64,000 nucleotides of DNA from the NCBI GenBank assembly GCA_963732655.1, contig CAVTAI010000013.1, forward strand, positions 124,001-188,000, written 5' to 3'. Of the stretch, positions 9,371 to 16,268 are shown piece after piece (position 1 is the first letter of the stretch; each line of letters begins with the position of its first letter). Both the position numbers and the translations under genes were made by a program. The notes beneath the pieces are model-generated. The model was not told the origin of the DNA, did not search any database, and saw only the letters and a program-made list of their open reading frames with translations. The DNA is from CAVTWS01 sp963732655. GTDB taxonomy: Bacteria; Actinomycetota; Acidimicrobiia; Acidimicrobiales; SHLQ01.

Positions 9371-9717
9371 CGTTACCTGTGGTGTTCCCTGAGGTCGCGG
9401 CGTTGTCGCCGGCGGCGGTCTTGTTCCGTGGCCTCGGTGATCCGAACCGCTTGGCCATCCTTCAGCACTTGGCATTGGGTGAGCATCGGGTTCGTGATCT
9501 GGTCGATCACCTCGGGTTGGCGCAGAGCACCGTGTCCGCGCATTGCCTGTGCCTGGCGGAGTGCGGGCTGGTCCAGTCGCGGCCGCAGGGCCGTTCGACG
9601 GTGTACTCGCTGGCCAGGCCCGAGCTCCTCGACCTCCTCAAGGCAGCCGAGCAGCTGCTGGCCGCAACCGGAGACTCAGTCGTCTTGTGCCCCCACAACG
9701 ACGGGTCAGCTCGGTGA
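9346..9717 (+). CDS. ArsR/SmtB-family metal-sensing repressor, CmtR-like
   Basis: The 123-aa winged-helix protein has the ArsR core LFRGLGDPNRLAILQHL and recognition helix LAQSTVSAHCLCLAECGLV. Cysteines at about 69 and 73, plus one at 115 in the tail (SVVLCPH), reproduce the C57/C61/C102 arrangement of mycobacterial CmtR, which senses Cd(II) and Pb(II). C67 is an extra thiol nearby. The gene overlaps the downstream efflux gene by 4 nt (GTGA) and sits behind a strong promoter with an overlapping inverted repeat. It most likely represses its own operon until metal binds. The metal is inferred from the cysteine pattern. Confidence 0.85.
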   Translation: MIRTEDDATLPVVFPEVAALSPAAVLFRGLGDPNRLAILQHLALGEHRVRDLVDHLGLAQSTVSAHCLCLAECGLVQSRPQGRSTVYSLARPELLDLLKAAEQLLAATGDSVVLCPHNDGSAR

Positions 9718-10421
9718 TCGACGCTTCAGTGCTGGCACCGGCGTTCGACTCGGACGGAATGCGACACGCCCGGCGGGCCGTGCGGGCCGTGGTCGGCGCC
9801 AAGCTGATCTACAACGTCACCGAGGGAATCGTGGCGATCGCCGCGGGCGCCGCGGCGGCGTCGTCTGCCTTGATCGGGTTCGGGCTCGACAGCGCCGTCG
9901 AAGTCGCGTCGGCTTTGGCCATCGCATGGCAGTTCGCCGGTGGGCGCCCGCACGCCGAACGCGAGCACGTGGCGCTGCGGTTGGTGGCCGGATCGTTCTT
10001 CGCGCTGGGCGTGTTCGTCGCCTACCAAGCGACCCGGTCCCTTGCTGGAGGTGCGGAACCTGAACACAGCACGGTCGGGATCGTCCTCGCCGCTGTGAGT
10101 TTGGCGGTCATGCCGGGACTGGCCTTGGCGCAGGGTCGCCTGGGGCGCCGACTCGGCTCGACCGCCGTTGTCGCCGACAGCCGCCAAACCATGATCTGTG
10201 CCGGCCTGAGCGCAGTGTTGTTGTTCGGGTTGGTGGCCAACAGCGTGGCGGGTTGGTCGTGGGCCGACCCCGTTGCCGCGCTCGTGATCGCTGCGGTGGC
10301 TGTTCGCGAAGGCGTCGCTGCGTTGCACGGCGAAACCTGCTGCGCGTCACCGGCGATGCTGGTTCTCGGCCCGGACCGCGACGACACCTGCTGTGACGAT
10401 GACCTCGGGCCGGGTCTGTGA
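9714..10421 (+). CDS. Cation efflux (CDF-like) transporter with Cys-rich tail
   Basis: The 235-aa protein begins at GTG overlapping the repressor stop. It has several membrane segments (around KLIYNVTEGIVAIAAG, ALIGFGLDSAVEVASALAIAW, VALRLVAGSFFALGVFVAY, VGIVLAAVSLAVMPGLAL and MICAGLSAVLLFGLVANSV). The acidic residues in GFGLDSAVE and in ADSRQT and WADPVAAL are at positions expected for CDF metal transport. The tail has two Cys pairs (ETCCASP, DTCCDDD), probably a metal-binding extension. It likely exports the metal sensed by the upstream repressor. It is shorter than full CDF proteins (~300 aa) because the cytoplasmic domain is small. Confidence 0.8.
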   Translation: MIDASVLAPAFDSDGMRHARRAVRAVVGAKLIYNVTEGIVAIAAGAAAASSALIGFGLDSAVEVASALAIAWQFAGGRPHAEREHVALRLVAGSFFALGVFVAYQATRSLAGGAEPEHSTVGIVLAAVSLAVMPGLALAQGRLGRRLGSTAVVADSRQTMICAGLSAVLLFGLVANSVAGWSWADPVAALVIAAVAVREGVAALHGETCCASPAMLVLGPDRDDTCCDDDLGPGL

Positions 10422-10993
10422 TGGCAGCGGTCGCATTGGCGCTGTACCTGCTGGGGTTGGTGGTGCTGTTCGGCGTGCGTTGCTGGGTGCACCACCGGCG
10501 GACCGGGTCGAGCGGATTCAAGGGCATTTCGGGTGCGCCGGGCAGCGTCGAATGGTGGGGCGGCGTGCTCCTCGTGGCGGCGGTCATGCTCGATCGGCGA
10601 AGATGCTCCCGACTGGCTACAGATCATCGGGCTGGTCGCAGCGGTTGTCGGGTTCGTGGCCACCGCCGGTGCTCAGTCGGCCATGGGGGCATCGTGGCGC
10701 ATCGGGGTAGACGCGGCGGAGCGGACCGAGCTGGTCACCGGAGGGGTGTTCGGCTCGGTTCGCAACCCGATCTTCTCCGCCATGGTCGTCTCCCAGACTG
10801 GGGTCGCGGCGATGGTCCCGTCGCTTGTCAGCGTGGCGTCGGTTGTCGTGCTCATCGTGGCTGTGCAGGTTCAGGTCCGCGTGTGGAGGAGCCGTACCTG
10901 TACCGCACCCACGGGGATGCCTATCGGACGTACTGCGCGCGCACGGGTCGATTCGTTCCCCGGCGGTGGTGGGCGGGCGCGGCGCGCTCATAG
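10418..10993 (+). pseudogene. Isoprenylcysteine carboxylmethyltransferase-like membrane protein, two compensating frameshifts
   Basis: The frame opens at GTG/ATG overlapping the efflux gene (ALYLLGLVVLFGVRCWVHH). It needs one base removed near 10595 to continue as IGEDAPDWLQIIGLVAAVV and VFGSVRNPIFSAMVVSQ. It then needs one base added near 10883 to end as VEEPYLYRTHGDAYRTYC and GRFVPRRWW. RNPIF and the E..Y....Y..Y.....R..P tail are typical of ICMT/PEMT-type membrane methyltransferases. The net length, 191 aa, is normal. As third gene of a metal operon it may modify lipids or small molecules; its role is unknown. Two opposite indels in one short gene favour sequencing error over decay. Confidence 0.7.
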
Positions 10994-11834
10994 CCGCTTG
11001 ACGAGTCGTTCGAGTCCGGTTCGGGACTGTTCAACGGTGCGACGGGCGCGGTCCCACGCGGCGACGTCTCTGAGGGTGGTCGGTCGCGCACCGATGGCAG
11101 GGTCTCGTCGTCCGGCTGGTCCGTCGGCGGGTTCGAGGCCGAGGACGCCGTGACGGTAGCGCTCGATGGCAGTGGCCGCCCGGTCCCATCGGCGAGCGTC
11201 GCCGGTCGGCCTCGGTCCGAGGGCCTGGTCGACGTAGCTGGCTGGAGCTGCCGCGGCCTGCCGGATTCGGGGTTCGAGCGCCTCGTCGATGTCGGCGACC
11301 ACGGCTCGGTGATGGTCTCGTTGCCACTGTTGGTCACTGGCGCTTCGGAGCGCCTGAAGCGCTCGGTCGCGGTCTCGGGGAGCCGTGGCCGTCTGGGACG
11401 TCGCCTTCGAGTAGTCCGAGGTCGACGTGCGGGACGTCATGGATGGAGGCCATGTGGTGGCGGCGTTGCGAGGCGAGGTCAGGGGTTGTACGCGTCGATA
11501 GCGCCTGGAGGCGGGCGTCGTGGACGGCGCCGTTCAGTCGTTGATGATCTCGGTGCTGTTCAACCGAACCATCGTCCGGTAGCGGCGGGACGAGCGTGTT
11601 CGGTTCGGCTGACCAGCGGGCCCGGTAGAGGGCGACCTCGTCGACGGCGCGGTCCCACGGTGTCGGGTTGCTGGCCGGTCGTGGCCCGAGGGAGTGGCGA
11701 GTGTGGGCGCAAGCAGGTTGTCGTCGTGCGGAAAGTTGGAGGTCCTCGTCGTGCGCGGCCGCGCGGAACCCGTCGGCGTGCCGGCGTCGGCAACTCGCTC
11801 TCGTGGAGGGGGCGGCTGGCGGCGTTCGCCGCAT
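10988..11834 (-). pseudogene. Remnant of a MobF/TraA-type relaxase C-terminus
   Basis: Two overlapping minus-strand frames hold the short repeated module seen at the C-terminus of actinobacterial MobF relaxase-helicases. The pieces are LGPRPASNPTPWDRAVDEV (upstream frame) and SYVDQALGPRPTGDARRWD, then AIERYRHGVLGLEP and ARPTTLRDVAAWDRAR (downstream frame). No relaxase or helicase motifs are present, so only the tail survives, and it is itself broken. It ends against the metal operon and lies next to an HNH gene and the tmRNA 3' end. I read it as debris of a conjugative element. Identification rests on the LGPRP...WDRA pattern only. Confidence 0.5.
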
Positions 11835-11920
11835 GAGACCACGCGCAACGCCGTCCGGCGCGGGTGGCTCGCTTCAACGGGCGGTGCGCCACCGAACAGA
11901 CGTACGATAGGCTGTTCTGT

Positions 11921-12418
11921 GTGAAGCGCTGCCTTGGCTGCAATCGCGAGTTCACGCCGTCGAGCCGGCACCTGTTGTGTCCGGCCTGCCGTCGTCACGG
12001 ATCGCGAGACCGGTGCGCATGCGGAGGGTCGAAGCAGCCGACGTCATCGGCGTGCCGCGGGTGTCAGTCCAGCGCCGGGGAGGCGAACGGGAACTGGCGC
12101 GGAGGAATGACGCACCACAAGGCCGGCTGCGTGATGCGGCGAGTACCGGGACACCGTCGGGCTCGTCCGCGAAGCCCGTACGTCTTCGAACACATCCTCG
12201 TGATGGAGTCGCGGCTCGGCCGGTATCTGCATCCCGACGAGTCGGTGCATCATCTGAACGGCGTCAAGGACGACAATCGCTCGGAGAACCTCGAACTCTG
12301 GGTGCGCCCGCAGCCGAGCGGGATCCGGGCTTCGGATGCGCTGGTCTGGGCGTTGCAGATCGTCGACCGGTACGGGGCATCGGGCAGCTCCAACAATGCT
12401 CAAACCAAGCAAGCTTGA
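11921..12418 (+). CDS. HNH endonuclease with N-terminal zinc ribbon
   Basis: From GTG at 11921 the product is 165 aa. The N-terminus has CLGCNREF, LCPACRRHG and CACGGSK.. CRGCQ pairs, probably one or two zinc-binding units. The C-terminal half is an HNH_3-type nuclease: YVFEHILVMESRLGRYL, then HHLNGVKDDNRSENLELWV, containing the H-N-N/H residues. Such proteins are typical of phages, introns and mobile elements and cut DNA at or near their own insertion sites. A TACGAT box at 11903-11908 precedes the start. An upstream ATG (11864) is possible but adds no homology. It ends 6 bp from the tmRNA 3' end. Confidence 0.75.
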   Translation: MKRCLGCNREFTPSSRHLLCPACRRHGSRDRCACGGSKQPTSSACRGCQSSAGEANGNWRGGMTHHKAGCVMRRVPGHRRARPRSPYVFEHILVMESRLGRYLHPDESVHHLNGVKDDNRSENLELWVRPQPSGIRASDALVWALQIVDRYGASGSSNNAQTKQA

Positions 12419-12424
12419 GCACTC

Positions 12425-12812
12425 TTGGAGCTGGGGGGAATCGAACCCCCGTCCGCTAGGCGGTCACCGAACGAGCTACGACCATTCCCGAGTTCGTGGC
12501 TTACGGCAGCCACCTCGCCGGGTCGGGTGGCCCTCGCGGGCCCGCCGCCGGTCTTTCCCTGGGGTCAGCGTTCTTTCACGCCGTCAGCGGTCTGTCCCAG
12601 CTGTCTCCACCGCTTCTGTTGGCAGGCTGCGATGGACTGGCCCCGCGTGCCGGTTTCCCGGTCGCAATGAACCCATTGCTACCTGATTACTCAGGCGGCG
12701 AGGGCGAGATCGTCAGTGTTGGCGTCTCTGTTTGGTGCCCCGTTTAAGGAGTCTGAGCAACTCCGGTCGCCCGCATCGACTTCCGGTCCCAACGTCGAAA
12801 CCGATCAGCCCC
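12425..12812 (-). ncRNA. ssrA: Transfer-messenger RNA (tmRNA)
   Basis: The transcript starts GGGGCTGATCGGTTTCGAC, the conserved tmRNA 5' end. It closes with the T-arm GGTTCGATTCCCCCC and acceptor strand CAGCTCC plus discriminator A at 12425. The two acceptor strands pair over 7 bp (one G-U). CCA is not encoded. The tag reading frame lies at 12691-12723 and codes ANTDDLALAA followed by TGA, with the usual ALAA proteolysis signal. Length 388 nt is standard. A TACACT box at 12847-12852 on the same strand may be the promoter. It rescues stalled ribosomes together with SmpB, encoded at 28018. The 3' end faces mobile-element debris. Confidence 0.95.
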
Positions 12813-12975
12813 GTGGGTAGTGCACCGGCTCGCACCGGCACGACCCAGTGTAGGCCGCCGGCCCCGCGCTGAGGCCACGACGCGCCGCCCGCCCAGACGA
12901 GGACCTTTGGCACTGAACGGGAGTCCCTCGACGTGGTCGCGTGATCCCCGTGACCGGACACCCCAAGGAGGCGAT

Positions 12976-13620
12976 GTGGACGTTGGCGCCGCACGACAGC
13001 TGCTGATTGAGGAACGCACCCGCCTCGAACGGATCCTTGGAGCACTCAACGCCGAGAGCGCCGCCGGCGATCTCACCGAACGGGGAGCTGGCGACCTGTC
13101 GTCGCTCGACCAGCACCAGGCCGACGCGGCGAGCGAATTGGTCGAGCGCGAGAAGGAGTTCTCGATCATCGAGCGGGTCGAGGCCGACCTGGCCGACGTG
13201 GCGGCTGCCCTCGAGCGGATCGGCACCGGGACCTTCGGACGATGTGAATCGTGCGACATGGTGATCCCCGACGAACGTCTCAAATCCGTTCCCGCGACCA
13301 GGTACTGCGCCGAACACCGGCGGCAGTGGGAGCTGTCTCGCATCACCCTCGACAGCGTGGCGCCGATCCTGGCGGGCGAGGGTGAATCGATCGACGACCT
13401 GATGGCGCGGCGGGCGCACGAAAACTTCGATGCCCTCCCCGACGAGGACGAACCGGTCGGTGACATCGCTCTTGGGCCCGAGGAGTCGGCGATGCACGAG
13501 ACCCGTGAAGGCATGGGCTCGCGTCGAACCATGAGCGGCGACGAGATCGAACGAGCCGAGCAGTTTGCCGATGACGAGCAGGCCAAGGCTCGCGCTGATG
13601 CCGAGACCGACGAGGAGTGA
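12976..13620 (+). CDS. TraR/DksA-family zinc-finger protein
   Basis: The 214-aa product has a long helical N-terminal half (LLIEERTRLERILGAL to ERVEADLADVAAALERI). A zinc finger follows with Cys90, Cys93, Cys111 and His114 (RCESCDMVIP, YCAEH). The fourth ligand is His where DksA usually has Cys. An acidic tail of about 85 residues extends beyond the finger. GTG at 12976 was chosen because AAGGAGG lies just upstream; the frame is open further 5' but poor in homology. Family members bind the RNA polymerase secondary channel and tune transcription. The longer tail suggests an actinobacterial variant such as the RbpA/CarD-independent DksA-like proteins, but its role is not known. Confidence 0.8.
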   Translation: MDVGAARQLLIEERTRLERILGALNAESAAGDLTERGAGDLSSLDQHQADAASELVEREKEFSIIERVEADLADVAAALERIGTGTFGRCESCDMVIPDERLKSVPATRYCAEHRRQWELSRITLDSVAPILAGEGESIDDLMARRAHENFDALPDEDEPVGDIALGPEESAMHETREGMGSRRTMSGDEIERAEQFADDEQAKARADAETDEE

Positions 13621-13656
13621 GTGCCGCGAACGGTCACGACGGACTGCTCACCCTGT

Positions 13657-13690
13657 CGGGTTGACGGGCATTCGAAGGTCGGTCAACCCG
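13657..13690. terminator. Inverted repeat between convergent genes
   Basis: Arms CGGGTTGAC (13657-13665) and GTCAACCCG (13682-13690) are perfectly complementary around a 16-nt loop, 37 nt after the TraR/DksA-like stop. It reaches into the last codons of the opposing small gene and may end transcription from the left. Confidence 0.45.
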
Positions 13691-13982
13691 GCTCGACCGG
13701 GCCCGGCTCAGCCTGGCGAGGGTAGTCCTCGATCATGTCGGCGAACTCGTCGATCGGCTCTCCCGTGGAGCCCACGATCCCGAACGACGCCGTGCGGCCC
13801 TTGGTCGGGTCGGCCCAGATCTCGCCGTACTCCTCGGCCTCTTCTGAGGTGTCGAAGCGTGCCGTCGACCGCAACTCCCCGCCCTCGTAGATGCTCACCT
13901 CGAACCGGGCGGGCTCGGGTTCGGCGCCGCTGTCGGTCGCCTTTGAACCGCGTGGGTTGGTCGGGGTCGGAGCGTCTGACAC
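13683..13982 (-). CDS. Small hypothetical protein
   Basis: The 99-aa frame (GTG start at 13982) reads as an acidic, soluble protein: ARFEVSIYEGGELRSTARFD, then SEEAEEYGEIW and IDEFADMIEDYP. I do not recognise the family. The balanced composition and codon choice look coding, unlike other frames here. It lies 13 bp downstream of the DUF1918 gene on the same strand, so the two are probably cotranscribed. Confidence 0.5.
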   Translation of the reverse strand: MSDAPTPTNPRGSKATDSGAEPEPARFEVSIYEGGELRSTARFDTSEEAEEYGEIWADPTKGRTASFGIVGSTGEPIDEFADMIEDYPRQAEPGPVEPG

Positions 13983-13995
13983 GTCGATCGCCGTC

Positions 13996-14199
13996 TCAGT
14001 CCTGATCCGTCGTCACTGGCAGGTGCTCGACGATCACGTCGGATCCGGGTACGAAGGTGGACTCGTGATCATCGTCCCAACGCACGTGATACGGCGGCGC
14101 GCCATCGGCGCCCTCGACGGCGATGATCACGCCGGACCGGTCCGGCACGCCGATCTCGTGACTCCGGACGACCAATCGATCTCCGAGTGCAGCACGCAT
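13996..14199 (-). CDS. DUF1918 domain protein
   Basis: This 67-aa protein matches the short DUF1918 pattern: MRAALGDRLVVRSHEIG, GVIIAVEGADGAPPYHVRWD, then DDHESTFVPGSDVIVEHL. The conserved DG.PPY.VRW..DGHE.. core is present. The fold is a small SH3-like barrel in relatives and the function is unknown. GGAGGTAGGAAC immediately before ATG at 14199 is a strong ribosome binding site. The gene is common in actinobacteria next to stress or regulatory genes. Confidence 0.9.
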   Translation of the reverse strand: MRAALGDRLVVRSHEIGVPDRSGVIIAVEGADGAPPYHVRWDDDHESTFVPGSDVIVEHLPVTTDQD

Positions 14200-14214
14200 G
14201 TTCCTACCTCCAGG

Positions 14215-14799
14215 TCATGGGGTGTCGACAGACCATTCGGGATGTCGCCCCAGGAATGCGACGAGTCGCTCGAGGACGGGTGCCTCCGGGTTCGACGACA
14301 CCTCGGGACCGAAGAGCTGTGGAGTTCGAGCCGAGTCGTCGACCCACATCTGGGCACCCCGAAGGGTGGCCTCCACGATGTCGGAATCGACCACCAGGGC
14401 TCGTCCGAGCGACCGGCAGATGTCCCACCCGTGCACGACCAACTCGATGAGCTCGAAACCCAACAGCTGCTGTCCCGTCGTGTCACCCCACGGCATGGCA
14501 TAGGTCCGCTCCACGACGCCGGGACGTGCGAACGCGGCCAGGAGTCGGTCGGCCGCCCTGCGGTACTCGTCCGCGACTGGCTCGACCCGAACGTCGGGAT
14601 CGAGGTCGAACCGAAGCGGGAGTCCCTCACCGACGTCCCCGAACCCACGGAGACCCCCGACCACATGGCCGAGCAGCGCCGCCAGGTCGAAGCCCGGGCA
14701 CGGTGTCGGACGATCGTGGTCGTCGGCGCCCACCGACGCGACCACGGGTTCGACGGCAGTCATCGCCCGCTCGAGCAAGGCTGTCACGTCGTCACCCAT
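14215..14799 (-). CDS. TIGR03086-family metal-binding (mycothiol/DinB-like) protein
   Basis: The 194-aa protein begins with RAMTAVEPVVASVGADDHDRP-like helices. It has the signature TPCPGFDLAALLGHVVGG, containing a metal-ligand His, and later ELIELVVHGWDICRSLG with the second His region. This is the TIGR03086/maleylpyruvate isomerase N-terminal (DinB-like) four-helix fold. In actinobacteria it is associated with mycothiol-dependent reactions. The specific substrate is unknown. It is 16 bp upstream of the DUF1918 gene on the same strand and forms a likely operon with it. Confidence 0.85.
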   Translation of the reverse strand: MGDDVTALLERAMTAVEPVVASVGADDHDRPTPCPGFDLAALLGHVVGGLRGFGDVGEGLPLRFDLDPDVRVEPVADEYRRAADRLLAAFARPGVVERTYAMPWGDTTGQQLLGFELIELVVHGWDICRSLGRALVVDSDIVEATLRGAQMWVDDSARTPQLFGPEVSSNPEAPVLERLVAFLGRHPEWSVDTP

Positions 14800-14838
14800 G
14801 CGTGTGATCCTGATCGGCGCGGTGGGCCGGCAACAGAG

Positions 14839-16173
14839 TCACAGGTCCCGGGACGACAGCGGCTCGCCGCAGTGTTGCTCGAACCAGTCGCCAGCGGCGC
14901 GGGCGGCGAGTCGCAACGTGCCCGGTTCCTCGAACAGGTGGGTCGCCCCGGGCACGACGACGAGCTGGCTCGGACCGGAGAGCTGACGCCGGGCCTCCTC
15001 GTTCAGCCGGAGCACCGCGGTGTCCCACTCGCCGACGATCAGGAGCGTCGGCACCGTCACCCGGGACAGCCGGGGCCCGGCCAGATCGGGTCGGCCGCCG
15101 CGCGACACGACGGCGGCGATCGGGTTGCCTGGTTCGGCGCTGGCCCACAGCGCGGCGGCCGCACCGGTGCTGGCGCCGAAGTAGGCGAGGGGCACCCGGG
15201 CCGGCGCGAGCTCGTCGCGGAGCCAACGGGTTGCTTCCAGCAGCCGACGGCCGAGCAGGTCCACGTCGAACACGAGGCTACGATCCCGCTCCTCGGCGGG
15301 GGTGAGCAGGTCGAACAGGAGTGTGCCGAGGCGTTCGTGCCCGAGCGCGTCGGCCACATACCGATTTCGGGGGCTGAGGCGACTGCTCCCGCTGCCGTGG
15401 GCGAACAGCACCACGCCGATGGCGTCGTCGGGCACGGTCAGGTGACCCCGGAGATGCACGCCATCGACCGGGATCTCCACCTCCTCGTCACGGGGGAGCA
15501 GGCGACCGACCGGACGTCCATCGGTGGCGTGGTGGGCGGCCCGGAGGCATGCCTCGACCTCGTCGTCGGTCGTCTGCGCGAAGTCGAGGTACCACTGGCC
15601 GACGCCGTAGTACGGCTCCGGGGTCCAGGGGCAGATCAGCTGGTCGGCGACGTGAGCGAAGCGGCGCTGCCAGTGCGAGGGCGCCACCGGCACGGCGACG
15701 ACGACCCTCTCCGCGCCCCGGGCCCGCACGACCTGGCACGCCGCGATCATCGTCGACCCGGTGGCGATGCCATCGTCGACGAGCAGGGCAGTGCGACCGG
15801 CGAGGGGAAGGGGTGGCCGACCACCCCGGTAACGCTCGACGCGTCTCGTCAGCTCGGCGCGTTGGGCGTCCTCGACACGGGCGATCTGGTCCTGCGTCAC
15901 CCTGGTTTCCGCCACGATCTCCTCGTTCAGGACGCGGACACCCTCTTCGCCGATCGCGCCCATGCCGAGCTCGGGCTGGAACGGCACCCCAAGTTTGCGC
16001 ACGACGATGACGTCGAGAGGTAGCGCGAGGCGGTCGGCCACCTCGGCGGCGACCGGCACTCCACCGCGGGGCAGGCCGAGGACGATGGTGTCGGTACCGC
16101 CGTAGTCGGTGAGCAGCTCGGCGAGCTCCGAGCCCGCCTCTCGGCGGTTGCGGTATCTACTGTGACGGATCAT
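14839..16173 (-). CDS. Phosphoribosyltransferase-dienelactone hydrolase fusion protein
   Basis: The 444-aa product has two domains. Residues 1-~215 are a PRTase: GGTDTIVLGLPRGGVPVA, VIVVRKLGVP, and the PRPP loop LLVDDGIATGSTM. Residues ~225-440 are an alpha/beta hydrolase: VVLFAHGSGSSRLSPRNRYV, nucleophile elbow YFGASTGAAAALW, TLLIVGEWD and the His in VPGATHLFEEPG. The frame is open far upstream, but ATG at 16173 matches the family start MIRHSRYRNRREAG with a GGAGG run just before it. This fusion architecture is common in stress-responsive actinobacterial clusters. Its substrate is not established. Confidence 0.85.
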   Translation of the reverse strand: MIRHSRYRNRREAGSELAELLTDYGGTDTIVLGLPRGGVPVAAEVADRLALPLDVIVVRKLGVPFQPELGMGAIGEEGVRVLNEEIVAETRVTQDQIARVEDAQRAELTRRVERYRGGRPPLPLAGRTALLVDDGIATGSTMIAACQVVRARGAERVVVAVPVAPSHWQRRFAHVADQLICPWTPEPYYGVGQWYLDFAQTTDDEVEACLRAAHHATDGRPVGRLLPRDEEVEIPVDGVHLRGHLTVPDDAIGVVLFAHGSGSSRLSPRNRYVADALGHERLGTLLFDLLTPAEERDRSLVFDVDLLGRRLLEATRWLRDELAPARVPLAYFGASTGAAAALWASAEPGNPIAAVVSRGGRPDLAGPRLSRVTVPTLLIVGEWDTAVLRLNEEARRQLSGPSQLVVVPGATHLFEEPGTLRLAARAAGDWFEQHCGEPLSSRDL

Positions 16174-16268
16174 GCCTCCCTCCGATGTTCCGGGGCGTGT
16201 GTCCCGTATCTCAACCCGGGCACGGGCTGGTTTCCAGAGGACAAGTGCCCAAGACGCGGTGTGGATCG

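Noticed and set aside
12425..12670. Plus-strand reading frame inside the tmRNA gene
   Set aside because: It is the antisense of tmRNA; the sequence is explained by conserved tmRNA structure and tag.
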